A stretch of DNA of 64,000 nucleotides from Bacillus sp. CH30_1T (GCF_008364765.1 NZ_VTUY01000013.1:34938-98937); one strand, 5' to 3'; numbered from the stretch's first letter, positions 1 through 9,116 are shown. Notes: a model not told the origin generated them from the sequence alone. Numbers and translations are program-made.

Positions 1-2
1 CA

Positions 3-101
3 GAACAAGGAATAAAGGTGATACACATTGCACTAGATGATGTGATAGGAAAACATCGAATTGATAAAGTGCTTTCAAATCTGCCTTCCATTTCTGATTA
101 G
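3..101 (+). CDS. 3' end of an unidentified gene (5' end outside the window)
   Basis: An open frame runs from the window edge to a TAG stop at 99-101 and gives 32 residues, ending in VLSNLPSISD. I do not recognise the family from so short a C-terminus. It lies on the far side of the integrated islands from groEL, so it belongs to the original chromosomal flank. It points toward the decayed minus-strand gene next to it. It could be a chance frame; the absence of stops over 33 codons is only weak support. Confidence 0.4.
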   Translation, partial: EQGIKVIHIALDDVIGKHRIDKVLSNLPSISD

Positions 102-230
102 GTGCAGGAATATTTTTAATTAAACCCTTTGATGCTATCCCCAACTCCTTAGCCATTTGTATATCCCTCTCATTCTACCGGCATCATTTTTTTGCCTCTG
201 CCCAGGCTTGCGAATTCTTTTTTTCGCCAT
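95..230 (-). pseudogene. decayed small conserved Bacillaceae protein
   Basis: The minus strand has a good ribosome binding site (AGGAGGATATGGTG) before an ATG at 230. Translation after one frameshift in the A-run near 222 gives NSQAWAEAKK, two in-frame stops, and then NERDIQMAKELGIASKGLIK and NIPAPNQKW. This resembles a short (about 70 residues) Bacillaceae protein of unknown function, as I recall the family. The frameshift, the stops and the lost C-terminus, which runs into the convergent gene, show that it is not functional. Confidence 0.5.
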
Positions 231-397
231 CACCATATCCTCCTTTTTGTTCTATAAGACTATTTCACTATAGCGTGCAGAATTAGTCGATATTTATCAC
301 TTTAAATTTAGGTCCTTCAGAACAATACAAAGTTTTCCTTTAATCAAACGTTTGTTTAAAAAATACTACATAAACATAACGTTATAAATGCTCGAAG

Positions 398-440
398 CAA
401 AAAAGGACTACCTCCTTTTCATAAGAAGTAGTCCTTTACT
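398..440. terminator. rho-independent terminator, probably the original groEL terminator
   Basis: The inverted repeat AAGGACTAC...GTAGTCCTT has an A-run on its left (plus-strand) side, so on the minus strand the hairpin is followed by a T-run. It sits just left of the leftmost groEL-type core (488-504). This is where the groEL operon would have ended before the islands separated the two by about 52.5 kb. Confidence 0.7.
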
Positions 441-487
441 TACAAACTATTTAAACATCAGGCAGCTTCACAATTTAGTGAAACGGA

Positions 488-504
488 ATTACATCATGCC
501 GCCC
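488..504. other. attachment core copy 1, left end of island A
   Basis: ATTACATCATGCCGCCC is identical to the last codons and stop of groEL at 53038-53054 and to the copy at 7874-7890. It is followed by about 135 bp that closely match the bases after the 7874 copy, including CTAAGGTGAG and TGTAACATCTTTAATG. It therefore marks the junction between chromosome and island. Confidence 0.85.
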
Positions 505-621
505 CTAAGGTGAGAGTGCGTAATATTTTTAACCTGGTGTGCGTAGATTGCTGTATATCAATGTTTTGTTAAATTTTGTCTGTAACATCTTTAATGGGAA
601 TTAACCGTTTTTTACTGGATT

Positions 622-641
622 GCGTTAGCAATATGTTAGCA
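622..641. repeat. integrase arm-type repeat, left end of island A
   Basis: GCGTTAGCAATATGTTAGCA is a tandem pair of TTAGCA units about 120 bp inside the core. It is nearly identical to 8007-8026, and related pairs lie at the right ends (7813-7839 and 52965-52991). Position and repetition suit integrase arm-binding sites; this is inference from the pattern. Confidence 0.65.
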
Positions 642-684
642 TTTTTAGTGTTATTTATTTACTAAGGTAATAGACTTCTGAAGT

Positions 685-2040
685 TTAGTTTTTGATAGAA
701 AACTTTTCACGAGTCAATTTGGGCACAAATAACGATAAAAAGAAAGAACGGGATAAACTAAATACTACAAACGAGATCCATAATCCGTGATTTTGATATA
801 AAGGGACAAAAAACCAAAGCGCTATTAAAAAGACAATCAATGCTAAAGTAATGGAATCACGGATGGATTTTGCTTCAGTAGCACCAGAAAAAATTCCTTC
901 TAACTGCAAACCCCAGAATCCAAAGATCGGAAACACAAGCATCCACACTAAATAAATTTCTGATACAGCCTTTACTTCTGGAATTGTCGTAAAGAAAGCT
1001 ATAATACTATTACCAAAGATAAATACGCTTAAACTCAAAAAGATTGCTGAAGCTAATCCCCAAAGAGCTGAAAGAGTAAAAGCCCGCTTATAAAGGAACA
1101 GATTTGCCCCACCTATAGCTCTGCCAACTAAGATACTTGAAGCATTGGCAAAACCACCAAATAAATAAGCTATAATATAGTGAATTTGTAGTAGGATGGC
1201 ATTGGCTGCTAACGTCACTTCACCCTGGCCTGCCCCCATAGAAGTAAAAATTACTGTCATTGTGAGCAAACATACAGTCCTCAAGACTAAATCCCTGTTC
1301 ATTTTCATCATTTTTAGAATGGGTTCTTTTTCTAGCAACATCGATAACTTTATACCAGCTAATCTCTCTTTATTCGTCAAATACAAGAGCCATACCCCTA
1401 ATACAACAGCACTAACCTCAGCTATAAGAGTAGCATAAGCAACGCCCTTAATTCTCATTCCTAATCCTAAAACAAAAACAAGATCTAATATAATGTTTAA
1501 AACATTCATCCATATTTGAATAGCCAAAGCTAAGCGAACCTTCCCCATTCCAATAAGCCAACCAATAATGACATAGCTTAGTAGAATAAATGGTGCTCCC
1601 CAAATTCGAATAGAAAAATAAGTTGAGGCAAAGGATGATACAGCTTCACTTCCTCCAATTAATGATAAGGCAATGGCAAGGATAGGATTCTGTAAAACGA
1701 TAAACAATAAGCCAAACAATATAGCCAATATCATTGGCCTTAGAAAAGAAAGGATTATTTCACTTTGTTTATTTGCCCCTCCTGCCTGAGCGGTAAATCC
1801 ACTTGTACTCACTCGTAGGAAACCAAGCAGCCAGTACATCGTGTTAAATATAACGGCTCCAACAGAGACTCCACCAATTGAAGCCGGGTCAGGAATTCTT
1901 CCTACTACCGCTGTATCAACAGCCCCTAAAATAGGAGTTGAAATTCCAGATATAATGAGTGGGATGGCCAACACCAAATACTCCCTATGACTATAAGGCG
2001 CAGTGTTATTTAAGACCATAGAATCTGTTGCCAATTTCAT
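685..2040 (-). CDS. MATE family efflux transporter
   Basis: The 451-residue polytopic membrane protein has about twelve hydrophobic segments and the MATE/DinF-type N-terminal pattern TAVVGRIPDPASIGG. The start has a strong site (AGGAGGAATTT before ATG). MATE proteins exchange Na+ or H+ for organic cations or secreted metabolites. It is the last gene of island A, downstream of a Fur-boxed nik-like importer and separated from it by a terminator and 327 bp. By analogy with Staphylococcus cnt loci, which pair an importer with a metallophore exporter, it might export a metallophore, but no biosynthesis gene is present here. It could equally be a drug or bile-salt pump. Confidence 0.85.
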   Translation of the reverse strand: MKLATDSMVLNNTAPYSHREYLVLAIPLIISGISTPILGAVDTAVVGRIPDPASIGGVSVGAVIFNTMYWLLGFLRVSTSGFTAQAGGANKQSEIILSFLRPMILAILFGLLFIVLQNPILAIALSLIGGSEAVSSFASTYFSIRIWGAPFILLSYVIIGWLIGMGKVRLALAIQIWMNVLNIILDLVFVLGLGMRIKGVAYATLIAEVSAVVLGVWLLYLTNKERLAGIKLSMLLEKEPILKMMKMNRDLVLRTVCLLTMTVIFTSMGAGQGEVTLAANAILLQIHYIIAYLFGGFANASSILVGRAIGGANLFLYKRAFTLSALWGLASAIFLSLSVFIFGNSIIAFFTTIPEVKAVSEIYLVWMLVFPIFGFWGLQLEGIFSGATEAKSIRDSITLALIVFLIALWFFVPLYQNHGLWISFVVFSLSRSFFLSLFVPKLTREKFSIKN

Positions 2041-2245
2041 AAATTCCTCCTGCTTGATGTATATCTTAAACGGTTGAAGCTACTTGTTTATCTTTTACAG
2101 TTAACCATTATTGCCTGGTAATTTGGGGCTTACTTAGACCTGAAATTTTTATTCCATCATGATACATACCCGCTTTAAGAACACTCATAAATCCTAACCA
2201 ACAATTACCTAATAATTACAAAGTATAATCTCTTTCATTATGTAG

Positions 2246-2268
2246 AAAAAGACAGGTTTCCCTGTCCT
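2246..2268 (-). terminator. terminator of the nik-like operon
   Basis: The perfect hairpin GACAGG-TTTC-CCTGTC (2251-2266) is followed on the minus strand by five T residues. It lies about 100 bp past the last ABC gene. Apart from this hairpin the 327-bp gap (2041-2367) holds only presumed promoter sequence for the MATE gene; I see no second Fur box in it. Confidence 0.65.
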
Positions 2269-2367
2269 TACGCAAATGTCTTACTAATTTTTTAGAGTCA
2301 TCGTCGGAACCAGAAATTTACATTTTATCCTATCTAACTTCGCGATTATTTAGATAATCTATTTGTG

Positions 2368-3198
2368 TCAAACCCAGTTTACTTTCGTTGAAATTGTACG
2401 AAAACGCGGGTGTTCAGCAAGGATAGATTCTCTTAATCGTTTAACTATAGGGTGTTTGGATGAAAAAAATTGGTCTTTTGAATCGTAAAGCTCAATCAAT
2501 TCTCCTTTTTCCAGGACACCAATTTGATCAGATATCGAGAAAGCTGCTTTAATATCATGTGTGATAAAAAGATAAGATAAGCCGAAGTCATCTTTTAAAT
2601 CGCTTAATAATTGTAAAATTAAGCTTTGTGTAACCATATCTAAACTACTAACTGATTCGTCAAGGACAATTAATTTGGGTTGAAGAGCAATTGCTCTAGC
2701 AATATTTATCCTTTGCAATTGTCCACCACTAAATTGGTGAGGGTATTTTTTTAGATCCCTTTCACTTAAGCCTACTCTTTCTAATAGCTCAATGACCATT
2801 CTTCTTTTTTCTTCAATAGATAGCTTTTCAAAGTTCTCTAACGGCTCACATATAATTTGTTCAGCTGTCATTCGGGGATTAACAGCGGAATTTGAGTCCT
2901 GAAATACAACTTGAAGGTCACGGCGTATTTTTTGTTTGATAGCTTTATTTAAATTGTAAATATCATATCCTTGAAACAAAACCTTACCTTGCTGTGGGCG
3001 TTGAATTCCGAGAATTACTTTCCCTAAAGTACTTTTCCCAGCTCCGCTTGTACCAATTAACCCCAAACATTTTCCTTCTTCAATAACAAAGGAAATCCCA
3101 TTAAGAATATTATTTGTTTGGATCTTGCCTTTAAAAAAATTTTTAGAATTATAGCTAAAGTTTACTTGTTTTACCTCTAATAAGCTCAATGGTTCCAC
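2368..3198 (-). CDS. nikE: NikE/OppF-type ABC transporter ATPase
   Basis: The 276-residue cytoplasmic ATPase belongs to the peptide/nickel ABC importers. Walker A is GTSGAGKS, the signature is FSGGQLQR, and Walker B ends in LIVLDE with the switch histidine in FITHD. It forms the second nucleotide-binding subunit with the neighbouring NikD-like protein and powers uptake by the NikBC-like permeases. It starts 24 bp after the nikD-like gene. The assignment to nik rather than opp rests on the substrate-binding protein. Confidence 0.85.
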   Translation of the reverse strand: MEPLSLLEVKQVNFSYNSKNFFKGKIQTNNILNGISFVIEEGKCLGLIGTSGAGKSTLGKVILGIQRPQQGKVLFQGYDIYNLNKAIKQKIRRDLQVVFQDSNSAVNPRMTAEQIICEPLENFEKLSIEEKRRMVIELLERVGLSERDLKKYPHQFSGGQLQRINIARAIALQPKLIVLDESVSSLDMVTQSLILQLLSDLKDDFGLSYLFITHDIKAAFSISDQIGVLEKGELIELYDSKDQFFSSKHPIVKRLRESILAEHPRFRTISTKVNWV

Positions 3199-3222
3199 CT
3201 CTTGGGAAATTCGTTTTGCCCG

Positions 3223-4050
3223 TTACAACATATAGGAATAGGGTTGTTTTTGAGAATATAAGGTTGGCCTTGTTCTTAACAGCTTCTTCGTGTACTCATG
3301 TTGTGGATTATCAAATAGTTCTAATACATTTGCAGTTTCTACTATTCTTCCATGCCGCATCACGATTACATCGTCAGCTAACTCTGAAATAACTCCAAGA
3401 TCATGTGAAATAAGAAGAATAGATGTTCCATACTCAGAACGAATCTTATCTAATAGACGAAGTACTAATAATTGGCTATGAAGATCAAGTGCTGTAGTTG
3501 GCTCATCTGCAATAATAACTGCCGGTTTTAAGCATGTAGCCATCGCAATCATAACTCGTTGAAGCATTCCACCACTTAACTGAAATGGATAGCTTTTTAG
3601 CAATTTATTGGGATCTGGCAAATTTACACTTTCCATCACATCAGTCGCAAGCTCCTTTGCTTGCTTTTTATTTAATGAAGTATGCGATCTAATCGTCTCA
3701 GAAAATTGGTGGCCAATCGTAAAAACGGGAGTAAAGGCATTCATCGGATTTTGCATAATAAAAGCAATTTCCTTTCCTCGAACTTTCCGCATTTCTTTGT
3801 TTTCTAGACCATTCAATTCCCTATCTTGTAGTATAATGCTCCCTCTAATATCCATATTCTTCTCATGTAGCTGTAGAATAGACATACTTGTAACAGTTTT
3901 ACCACTACCACTTTCCCCAACAAGACCCAGAATCTTCCCTTTTTTAATTCCAAAATTAACTTCCTGAACAAGTGTAGAAAAGCATTTATTGTTTCTTACT
4001 TGCACATGTAAGTCTTTTACATTTAAAATGTCTCGCTCATTTGCTTCCAT
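3223..4050 (-). CDS. nikD: NikD/OppD-type ABC transporter ATPase
   Basis: The 275-residue ATPase has Walker A GESGSGKT, signature LSGGMLQR, Walker B ending in IIADEPTTALD and switch histidine in LISHD. It is the partner of the NikE-like ATPase in an importer of the dipeptide/nickel family. It follows the NikC-like permease after 22 bp in the same operon, so the five-gene complement of such an importer is complete. Confidence 0.85.
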   Translation of the reverse strand: MEANERDILNVKDLHVQVRNNKCFSTLVQEVNFGIKKGKILGLVGESGSGKTVTSMSILQLHEKNMDIRGSIILQDRELNGLENKEMRKVRGKEIAFIMQNPMNAFTPVFTIGHQFSETIRSHTSLNKKQAKELATDVMESVNLPDPNKLLKSYPFQLSGGMLQRVMIAMATCLKPAVIIADEPTTALDLHSQLLVLRLLDKIRSEYGTSILLISHDLGVISELADDVIVMRHGRIVETANVLELFDNPQHEYTKKLLRTRPTLYSQKQPYSYML

Positions 4051-4072
4051 ATATTCAACAGTCCTTTTTCAT

Positions 4073-4903
4073 TTAGCGGCGTTTAACCCCAAACCGTTCT
4101 GATAGTGATTCACCTAATAAATTAAAGGTAACAACGACTAGCATAATCATTAAACCCGGATAAATCATTAATGTAGGATTTGTTCTGATATAGGACTTCC
4201 CTTCAAGAATCATCGCCCCCCATTCAGGAGTAGGGGGTTGCACACCTAAGCCTAAAAAGGACATAGATGATAAATTCATAATTGCCCAACCCATTTCTAA
4301 TGTTCCCATTACTGCTAGTGATGGTAGAACATTTGGAACAATATGTTTCTTCATGATAGTCGATGTAGAAGAACCACTAATTTTAGCCGCTATAATATAG
4401 TTCTGTTCTTTCAGGCTTAGGACCATTCCTCGTATTACCCTTGCGTAATAAACCCATTGTACGAGAATTAACCCTAAAATGACTTGTTTAAGACCCGTTC
4501 CCCAAATACCAACAAATCCAAGAACAAACAAAAGGCTTGGGATCGCCATTAGACCATCACCGATCCTCATTAGCAATTGATCAACCCAACCACCTATATA
4601 TCCAGCAATGATACCAATGATTAAACCAATACTTAAAGCTGAAAAGAAAATTAGCAAGGCAAAGCCTAACGATATTCGAGCCCCATATAAGATACGTGAA
4701 AACGTACATCGACCTAAATGATCTGTCCCTAATGGATAATCCAAAGAAGGTGGCTGTAATTTATGAGCTAAATTAACAGCGATTGGGTCATTAGGTGCAA
4801 GCCACGGAGCAAATATTGTGATCAAAAATAATATACACAGTATTAGAGAACATATGACAATCACTTTTTGACTTTTTAATACACCACGAAACATTGCTAT
4901 CAT
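4073..4903 (-). CDS. nikC: NikC/DppC-type ABC permease
   Basis: The 276-residue permease has an N-terminal membrane segment, the conserved PLGTDHLGR stretch near residue 55 that marks DppC/OppC/NikC proteins, and a binding-protein-dependent transport domain ending in LLGESLSERF. The start overlaps the nikB-like stop (ATGA), so the two permease subunits are translationally coupled. Confidence 0.85.
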   Translation of the reverse strand: MIAMFRGVLKSQKVIVICSLILCILFLITIFAPWLAPNDPIAVNLAHKLQPPSLDYPLGTDHLGRCTFSRILYGARISLGFALLIFFSALSIGLIIGIIAGYIGGWVDQLLMRIGDGLMAIPSLLFVLGFVGIWGTGLKQVILGLILVQWVYYARVIRGMVLSLKEQNYIIAAKISGSSTSTIMKKHIVPNVLPSLAVMGTLEMGWAIMNLSSMSFLGLGVQPPTPEWGAMILEGKSYIRTNPTLMIYPGLMIMLVVVTFNLLGESLSERFGVKRR

Positions 4904-5844
4904 TGATACTGCCTTCCTTTTCTGGAAATACGTGGGTCAATATACATTTGAATAAGGTCAACAATTAAGTTGCTGACAAGAAATACTCCCGCTGCTAATA
5001 GTACATAGCCTTGAATAACAGGAACATCACGGTTAAAAATAGCGTCAATAAAATACCGCCCAAACCCTGGCCACGAAAAGACTGCCTCTACAATAATAGC
5101 CCCCGTCAATAAGTTCCCTAAATTCATTCCAAGCCCAGTAATCATAGGAGAAATAGCAATTCTTAGTACATGCTTCCCCATTATAATCTTTTCATGTATT
5201 CCCCTCGTCCGTGCAAAAAGCACATAAGACTCTTGTAAATTATCAAGAACACTTGCGCGTAACAGGCGAGTATATAAAGCTATTAAAGGAAAAGCCAACG
5301 TGACTGAAGGCAAAATTAAATGCTTCCAGGTTCCCGTACCTTCTACTGGGAAAAGGTCTAGTTTTACAGAAAAGAAAAAGATCAATAAATATCCAAGCCA
5401 AAATGATGGAATCGATGCCCCTATAAAAGAGAGGAATCGACTAAAATGATCAATAGCACTGTTCTTCTTTATACCTGCTAAAAAACCCAAAGGGATACTT
5501 ACTAAAATTGCAATCAAAAGACTGCCTATAGTTAACTGAATAGTTGCTGGCAATCGCGAAGAAATCTCTTCCCATACAGGTTTATTCGTAACATAAGATA
5601 TGCCAAAATCAAGTTGGCATATCTTAATAAGGGCGTTCACATATTGGATTAGAAGAGGTTGATTTAAGCCAAACTCATGTCTTTTTTGTTCCAACATCTC
5701 ATCTGTAGCTTGAATATGTGCTGCAGCAAAGTATGCCTCAGCTGGATCCACTGGTGATAGGTTAATCATTCCGAATGTTAGTAGAGTAGCAATAAGAAAG
5801 ATTGGAACGATGGTCATTATTCGTTTCAAGACATAAGTACCCAT
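4900..5844 (-). CDS. nikB: NikB/DppB-type ABC permease
   Basis: The 314-residue permease starts with the typical N-terminal segment of DppB/NikB proteins (YVLKRIMTIVPIFLIATLLT) and has an extracytoplasmic loop with LNQPLLIQY. It carries the transport-domain motif near EAVFSWPGFGRYFIDAIFNRD. It forms the membrane channel with the NikC-like protein and lies 18 bp after the binding-protein gene. Confidence 0.85.
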   Translation of the reverse strand: MGTYVLKRIMTIVPIFLIATLLTFGMINLSPVDPAEAYFAAAHIQATDEMLEQKRHEFGLNQPLLIQYVNALIKICQLDFGISYVTNKPVWEEISSRLPATIQLTIGSLLIAILVSIPLGFLAGIKKNSAIDHFSRFLSFIGASIPSFWLGYLLIFFFSVKLDLFPVEGTGTWKHLILPSVTLAFPLIALYTRLLRASVLDNLQESYVLFARTRGIHEKIIMGKHVLRIAISPMITGLGMNLGNLLTGAIIVEAVFSWPGFGRYFIDAIFNRDVPVIQGYVLLAAGVFLVSNLIVDLIQMYIDPRISRKGRQYQ

Positions 5845-5862
5845 AAAAACCTCTCCTGTCGC

Positions 5863-7488
5863 TTACTCGTTTACACTAATCCCTGTAAATGGATGTTCAT
5901 CTCGGTTACCAGGGAATGTAAAATTAGAAACATCCTTTTGATAAATTGCTATTTTCTTAATATACGAAATAGGTACAATGGCACTTTGCTCTTGTAATGA
6001 GCCTAAGATTGCCGTGTAAAGCTGTTGACGTTCGTTTTCATCCGTTGTTTTTTGAACTTCAGCTATTTGGATCATTAACTCTTCTTTATTAGGATAGGAT
6101 GAAATCGCTTCTCTAAATCCAAATCCTTCTGTGTTCATCATGTTTACGAAAGTATGCGGATCATATGGCGCACCGAAGTTACTATAAAAATTCATATCAA
6201 ACTCATTCGCTTTGAATCTTTCCACTTGAGTGGTAAGCTCAACTCCGACAATATTTAGTTTTACACCTAAACCCGCCCACTCAGACTGTAATGTTTCAGC
6301 CATTGTTTTTTGGATTATTTCAGAAGAGTTATACATCAACTCAATTTCAAGTGGTTTCCCGTCTTTTTCACGTACATTTTTACCCTCTGGCAACATCCAG
6401 CCTGCTTCATCTAATAATTGTTTCGCTTTTTCAACATTATATTCAACCTTGGTCGTATCAACATTTGAAGTGTAAGGTAAGTTTGTTGGTAAGATATAGT
6501 CGGCCTTCTCTTCTAATCCAGATGTCACACCTTCAACCATTGTTTGTTTATTAAATCCATAATGTAATGCTTGGCGAACACGTACATCAGAAAGCTGTTC
6601 TTTATTCGTATTCATAACTAGCTGTCTAGTGGCGACTGGCTCAGAAATGCTAGTTTCATAGGAACCTGTGGACTCTAATTGCTTAAAAGAATCTATACTG
6701 ATAACACCTTCTCCATAAACAAGGTCTAAGTCCCCTTTTTCGAAAGCGAGTACGCGTGTTTCAGCATCAGGAATGACTTTGACTTTAATTTTCTCTACAC
6801 TTGGGAGTTCTCCCCAATAATTTTCGTTACGTTTAAAAATAGCAAATTCATCTACCTTATATTCATCTAACACCCATGGACCCGTACCAACAGGTTGTTC
6901 TACACCCTTTGAAGTGTCACCATCTTCAGGGAAACCGACTTCTCCTAGAAAACGGACTGGACGTACAACTGCTAATTCCTGAATAGTAGGATAATACGGC
7001 TCTTTTAATGTTAATTTGAATGTATATTCATCTATGACATCTGTTTGATCAATCTTTGGAATAAATCCTAACCAACCATGCATGTCTGCATTCTTTAGTA
7101 TTGCATCAAAGTTCTTTTTCACAATGTCAGCATTAAAATTTGTGCCATCAGAAAATTTAATATCCTGGCGTAGGTTAAATACATATTCTTTCCCATCTTC
7201 AGAAATCTTCCAAGACTCTGCTAAATGTGGCTTTAACTCTCCTCCATCCTGGTAGCTAACTAAAGGTTCATATACCATGGATTGAGCAAATAATTGAGAT
7301 GGATTATAAACATGTGGATTCATCTCTCCTATATCCCTTGGCCATGCAACAGTAAACATATTGCTACTTTCACTGGTAGACTCCATATTTCCTGCTGAAT
7401 TTCTTGAACAACCAAGTAATGCCAAAGATAACATAAGGACAATTACAGATATAAGCAAAAAATGTTTTATATATATTGGTTTTGCCAT
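5863..7488 (-). CDS. nikA: NikA-like substrate-binding lipoprotein
   Basis: The 541-residue SBP_bac_5 family protein has a signal peptide ending in the lipobox LALLGC, so it is anchored outside the membrane. It follows Escherichia coli NikA closely as I recall that sequence: MNPHVYNPSQLFAQSMVYEP, GTGPW, NENYWGE and GAPYDPH are all present. Just before GAPYDPH it has FYSNF where I recall FHRTW in E. coli NikA, so a histidine there appears to be Tyr and the ligand may differ. It is the first gene of the operon, behind a Fur box. The likely cargo is a metal chelate such as a nickel, cobalt or metallophore complex; the exact ligand cannot be read from sequence. Confidence 0.8.
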   Translation of the reverse strand: MAKPIYIKHFLLISVIVLMLSLALLGCSRNSAGNMESTSESSNMFTVAWPRDIGEMNPHVYNPSQLFAQSMVYEPLVSYQDGGELKPHLAESWKISEDGKEYVFNLRQDIKFSDGTNFNADIVKKNFDAILKNADMHGWLGFIPKIDQTDVIDEYTFKLTLKEPYYPTIQELAVVRPVRFLGEVGFPEDGDTSKGVEQPVGTGPWVLDEYKVDEFAIFKRNENYWGELPSVEKIKVKVIPDAETRVLAFEKGDLDLVYGEGVISIDSFKQLESTGSYETSISEPVATRQLVMNTNKEQLSDVRVRQALHYGFNKQTMVEGVTSGLEEKADYILPTNLPYTSNVDTTKVEYNVEKAKQLLDEAGWMLPEGKNVREKDGKPLEIELMYNSSEIIQKTMAETLQSEWAGLGVKLNIVGVELTTQVERFKANEFDMNFYSNFGAPYDPHTFVNMMNTEGFGFREAISSYPNKEELMIQIAEVQKTTDENERQQLYTAILGSLQEQSAIVPISYIKKIAIYQKDVSNFTFPGNRDEHPFTGISVNE

Positions 7489-7512
7489 AAAACCCGCCCC
7501 CCTAATTGAAAA

Positions 7513-7527
7513 TGATAACCATTATCA
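7513..7527. promoter_or_regulatory. Fur box of the nik-like operon
   Basis: TGATAACCATTATCA matches the Bacillus Fur consensus TGATAATNATTATCA at 13 of 14 specified bases. It lies 25 bp upstream of the nikA-like start, where binding would block transcription. It fits Fur better than PerR (TTATAATNATTATAA) or Zur (TCGTAATNATTACGA). The operon should be derepressed by iron starvation. Confidence 0.8.
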
Positions 7528-7756
7528 CATAGTAGGATATAGATATTTGATTGTCAATATGTTTTCGTATTTTTAACAAAGAATTCAGTCTAATTTTTAT
7601 TTAATATTTTTAGATATAGTGAAAAAAAACATTAAAATAGGCTATTACCTTTTGATTTGTAAGGTGTTTACCACCTCTTAAGAATAAAGAATAAATATTA
7701 AATGAAACAAGAATTCTTTATTCGTTAATTAGTCGTGTATTTAACAAAAGAACTGA

Positions 7757-7804
7757 AAAAGAGGCTTCTCAAAAGCTAAATTAACTAATGAGAAGCCTCT
7801 TTTA
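7757..7804. terminator. bidirectional hairpin between nikA and the island A right end
   Basis: AAAGAGGCTTCTCA...TGAGAAGCCTCTTTTA is a long inverted repeat with A and T runs on both sides. It may insulate island A from transcription entering from the right. The rest of 7528-8056 holds only AT-rich promoter sequence, the repeats and the core listed separately. Confidence 0.65.
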
Positions 7805-7812
7805 TTTTTCAA

Positions 7813-7839
7813 ATGTTAGCATTTTGTTAGCAAACCACT
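7813..7839. repeat. arm-type repeat at the right end of island A
   Basis: A tandem TGTTAGCA pair followed by AACCACT is nearly identical to the sequence beside the integrase gene at 52965-52991. It shows that island A has a right end of the same type as island B although it has no integrase. Confidence 0.7.
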
Positions 7840-7873
7840 TCAAAACCCTTATATTTCAAGGGGGTGAACGGTC

Positions 7874-7890
7874 ATTACATCATGCCGCCC
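7874..7890. other. attachment core copy 2, junction of islands A and B
   Basis: ATTACATCATGCCGCCC repeats the groEL 3' end. Its left flank looks like a right island end (AAGGGGGTGAACGG beside the arm repeats). Its right flank (CTAAGGTGAGGATGTG) looks like a left island end, matching 505 onward. It is therefore the hybrid site between two tandem elements. Confidence 0.85.
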
Positions 7891-8006
7891 CTAAGGTGAG
7901 GATGTGTAATATCGTTAACGTGAGGTGAAATAGCGCGGTAAATCAACGTTTTGGATATTTTTGGCTGTAACATCTTTAATGTCGATTTACCGTTTTTTAT
8001 GGAAAT

Positions 8007-8026
8007 GCGTTAGCAAAATGTTAGCA
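8007..8026. repeat. arm-type repeat at the left end of island B
   Basis: GCGTTAGCAAAATGTTAGCA is at the same distance from core 2 as 622-641 is from core 1. The intervening sequence is homologous in the two ends. Confidence 0.65.
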
Positions 8027-8056
8027 TTGATACTTGAATGTTTTTAATAATAATAT

Positions 8057-8263
8057 TTAATAATACCCTACCCAGTTGGGCTGATTACTTTTTATTGCTT
8101 TCTCTACAGCATTAATCCAATCACCTATATCCTATAACTTAATTTCCAATTCCTTAATAGACATACTTGTAGAATCCACCGTTTTCCATAATGTTTCTAG
8201 AGCATATTTAACCCCGTCATAAGGATATTGAATTGAATCATTGGCTGCTAAATAATCCGTCAT
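8057..8263 (-). pseudogene. small unknown gene with an in-frame stop
   Basis: The ATG at 8263 overlaps the stop of the 136-aa gene (ATGA), so the two were cotranslated. The frame reads MTDYLAANDSIQYPYDGVKY onward to a TAG at 8132-8134. It then stays open as DIGDWINAVEKAIKSNQPNW to a natural stop at 8057-8059. The single stop most likely truncates a 66-residue protein to 43 residues. No family is recognised; size and pairing resemble immunity-type genes, which is only a guess. Confidence 0.45.
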
Positions 8264-8670
8264 TCTTCTCTCCATTTAATGTCCCGTCTTGATGAATATA
8301 TTCTCATCTTAATCAGTGAATTTAAATTAACATCTCCTTCTAAGCTGTCCCATGCTATTCCTCCATTTTCAAAAATTGCCCTATATAAATCTTCAATTGT
8401 ATTGAAGTGATTATAATATTCCTTAGTTTCTTCTTCTGGTATTAGTTCTGAGTTTCTTATTGTTTGCTCTGGATATATGGGTAAATAAATCCAGTGCAAC
8501 TTAGCTGCAATCTCTTTTGTTTTAAGTATAATCTCTTGAGCTTTCTCAGTAGGTTTTAAATTCATGTAGATATCTCTAATTTCTTCATAATTATCTTTTA
8601 ATAATTGCTCAAGATCTTGTTTGTCAGCTAAATAATGATCGTATTTAGAAGAATACTCTTCAAAACCCAC
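8260..8670 (-). CDS. unknown 136-aa acidic protein
   Basis: The soluble, mostly helical, acid-rich protein starts MGFEEYSSKYDHYL and ends SSRRDIKWREE. It has no signal peptide or membrane segment and I recognise no domain. It shares an ATGA overlap with the broken gene downstream. Small acidic helical pairs of this kind are common among immunity proteins of polymorphic toxins, but no toxin gene is present, so the role stays open. Confidence 0.5.
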   Translation of the reverse strand: MGFEEYSSKYDHYLADKQDLEQLLKDNYEEIRDIYMNLKPTEKAQEIILKTKEIAAKLHWIYLPIYPEQTIRNSELIPEEETKEYYNHFNTIEDLYRAIFENGGIAWDSLEGDVNLNSLIKMRIYSSRRDIKWREE

Positions 8671-8891
8671 TTTAACACTTTGGTTTATTTAGTATTTATC
8701 ATTAACAGTATCAAAAAAACCATCGATAAATTGGATTATATCTAATCTTTTAAAAAATAATTTCTTGAATTGATTCTTCACTATAAAACTGCTCCAATAT
8801 TGCATTACCTTTAGACAGTGACACTTTATATCATTAGAAAATCTAGTTTTTATGAATATATATTTTTTCTCAGAAAATAAAATCCTAAGAA

Positions 8892-9020
8892 TTAAACTGT
8901 TCGTGATTTATATGCCTAATCTCAGAATATAATAACGCTTCCTTATTTCCATCATCCTTTTCTAAATAAACTACTTTCGATTTCCCACTCTCTATTCGTT
9001 CTGCCCTCTAACTTAATTCT
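8892..9020 (-). pseudogene. remnant of a small unknown gene
   Basis: Between 8671 and 9116 no intact gene is visible. One minus-strand stretch after a stop reads RAERIESGKSKVVYLEKDDG and continues NKEALLYSEIRHINHEQFNS before a stop. It has coding character but no start or ribosome binding site, so it is a decayed fragment. The remaining sequence is AT-rich without structure I can name. Confidence 0.35.
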
Positions 9021-9116
9021 TCACTACCACTTACACACGCAAAATAAATTGCTTAAATATATTACCAGTCCATTCCACTAGCCTAGTAGGAATTCTAAAA
9101 TGTTGCATATCACAAG

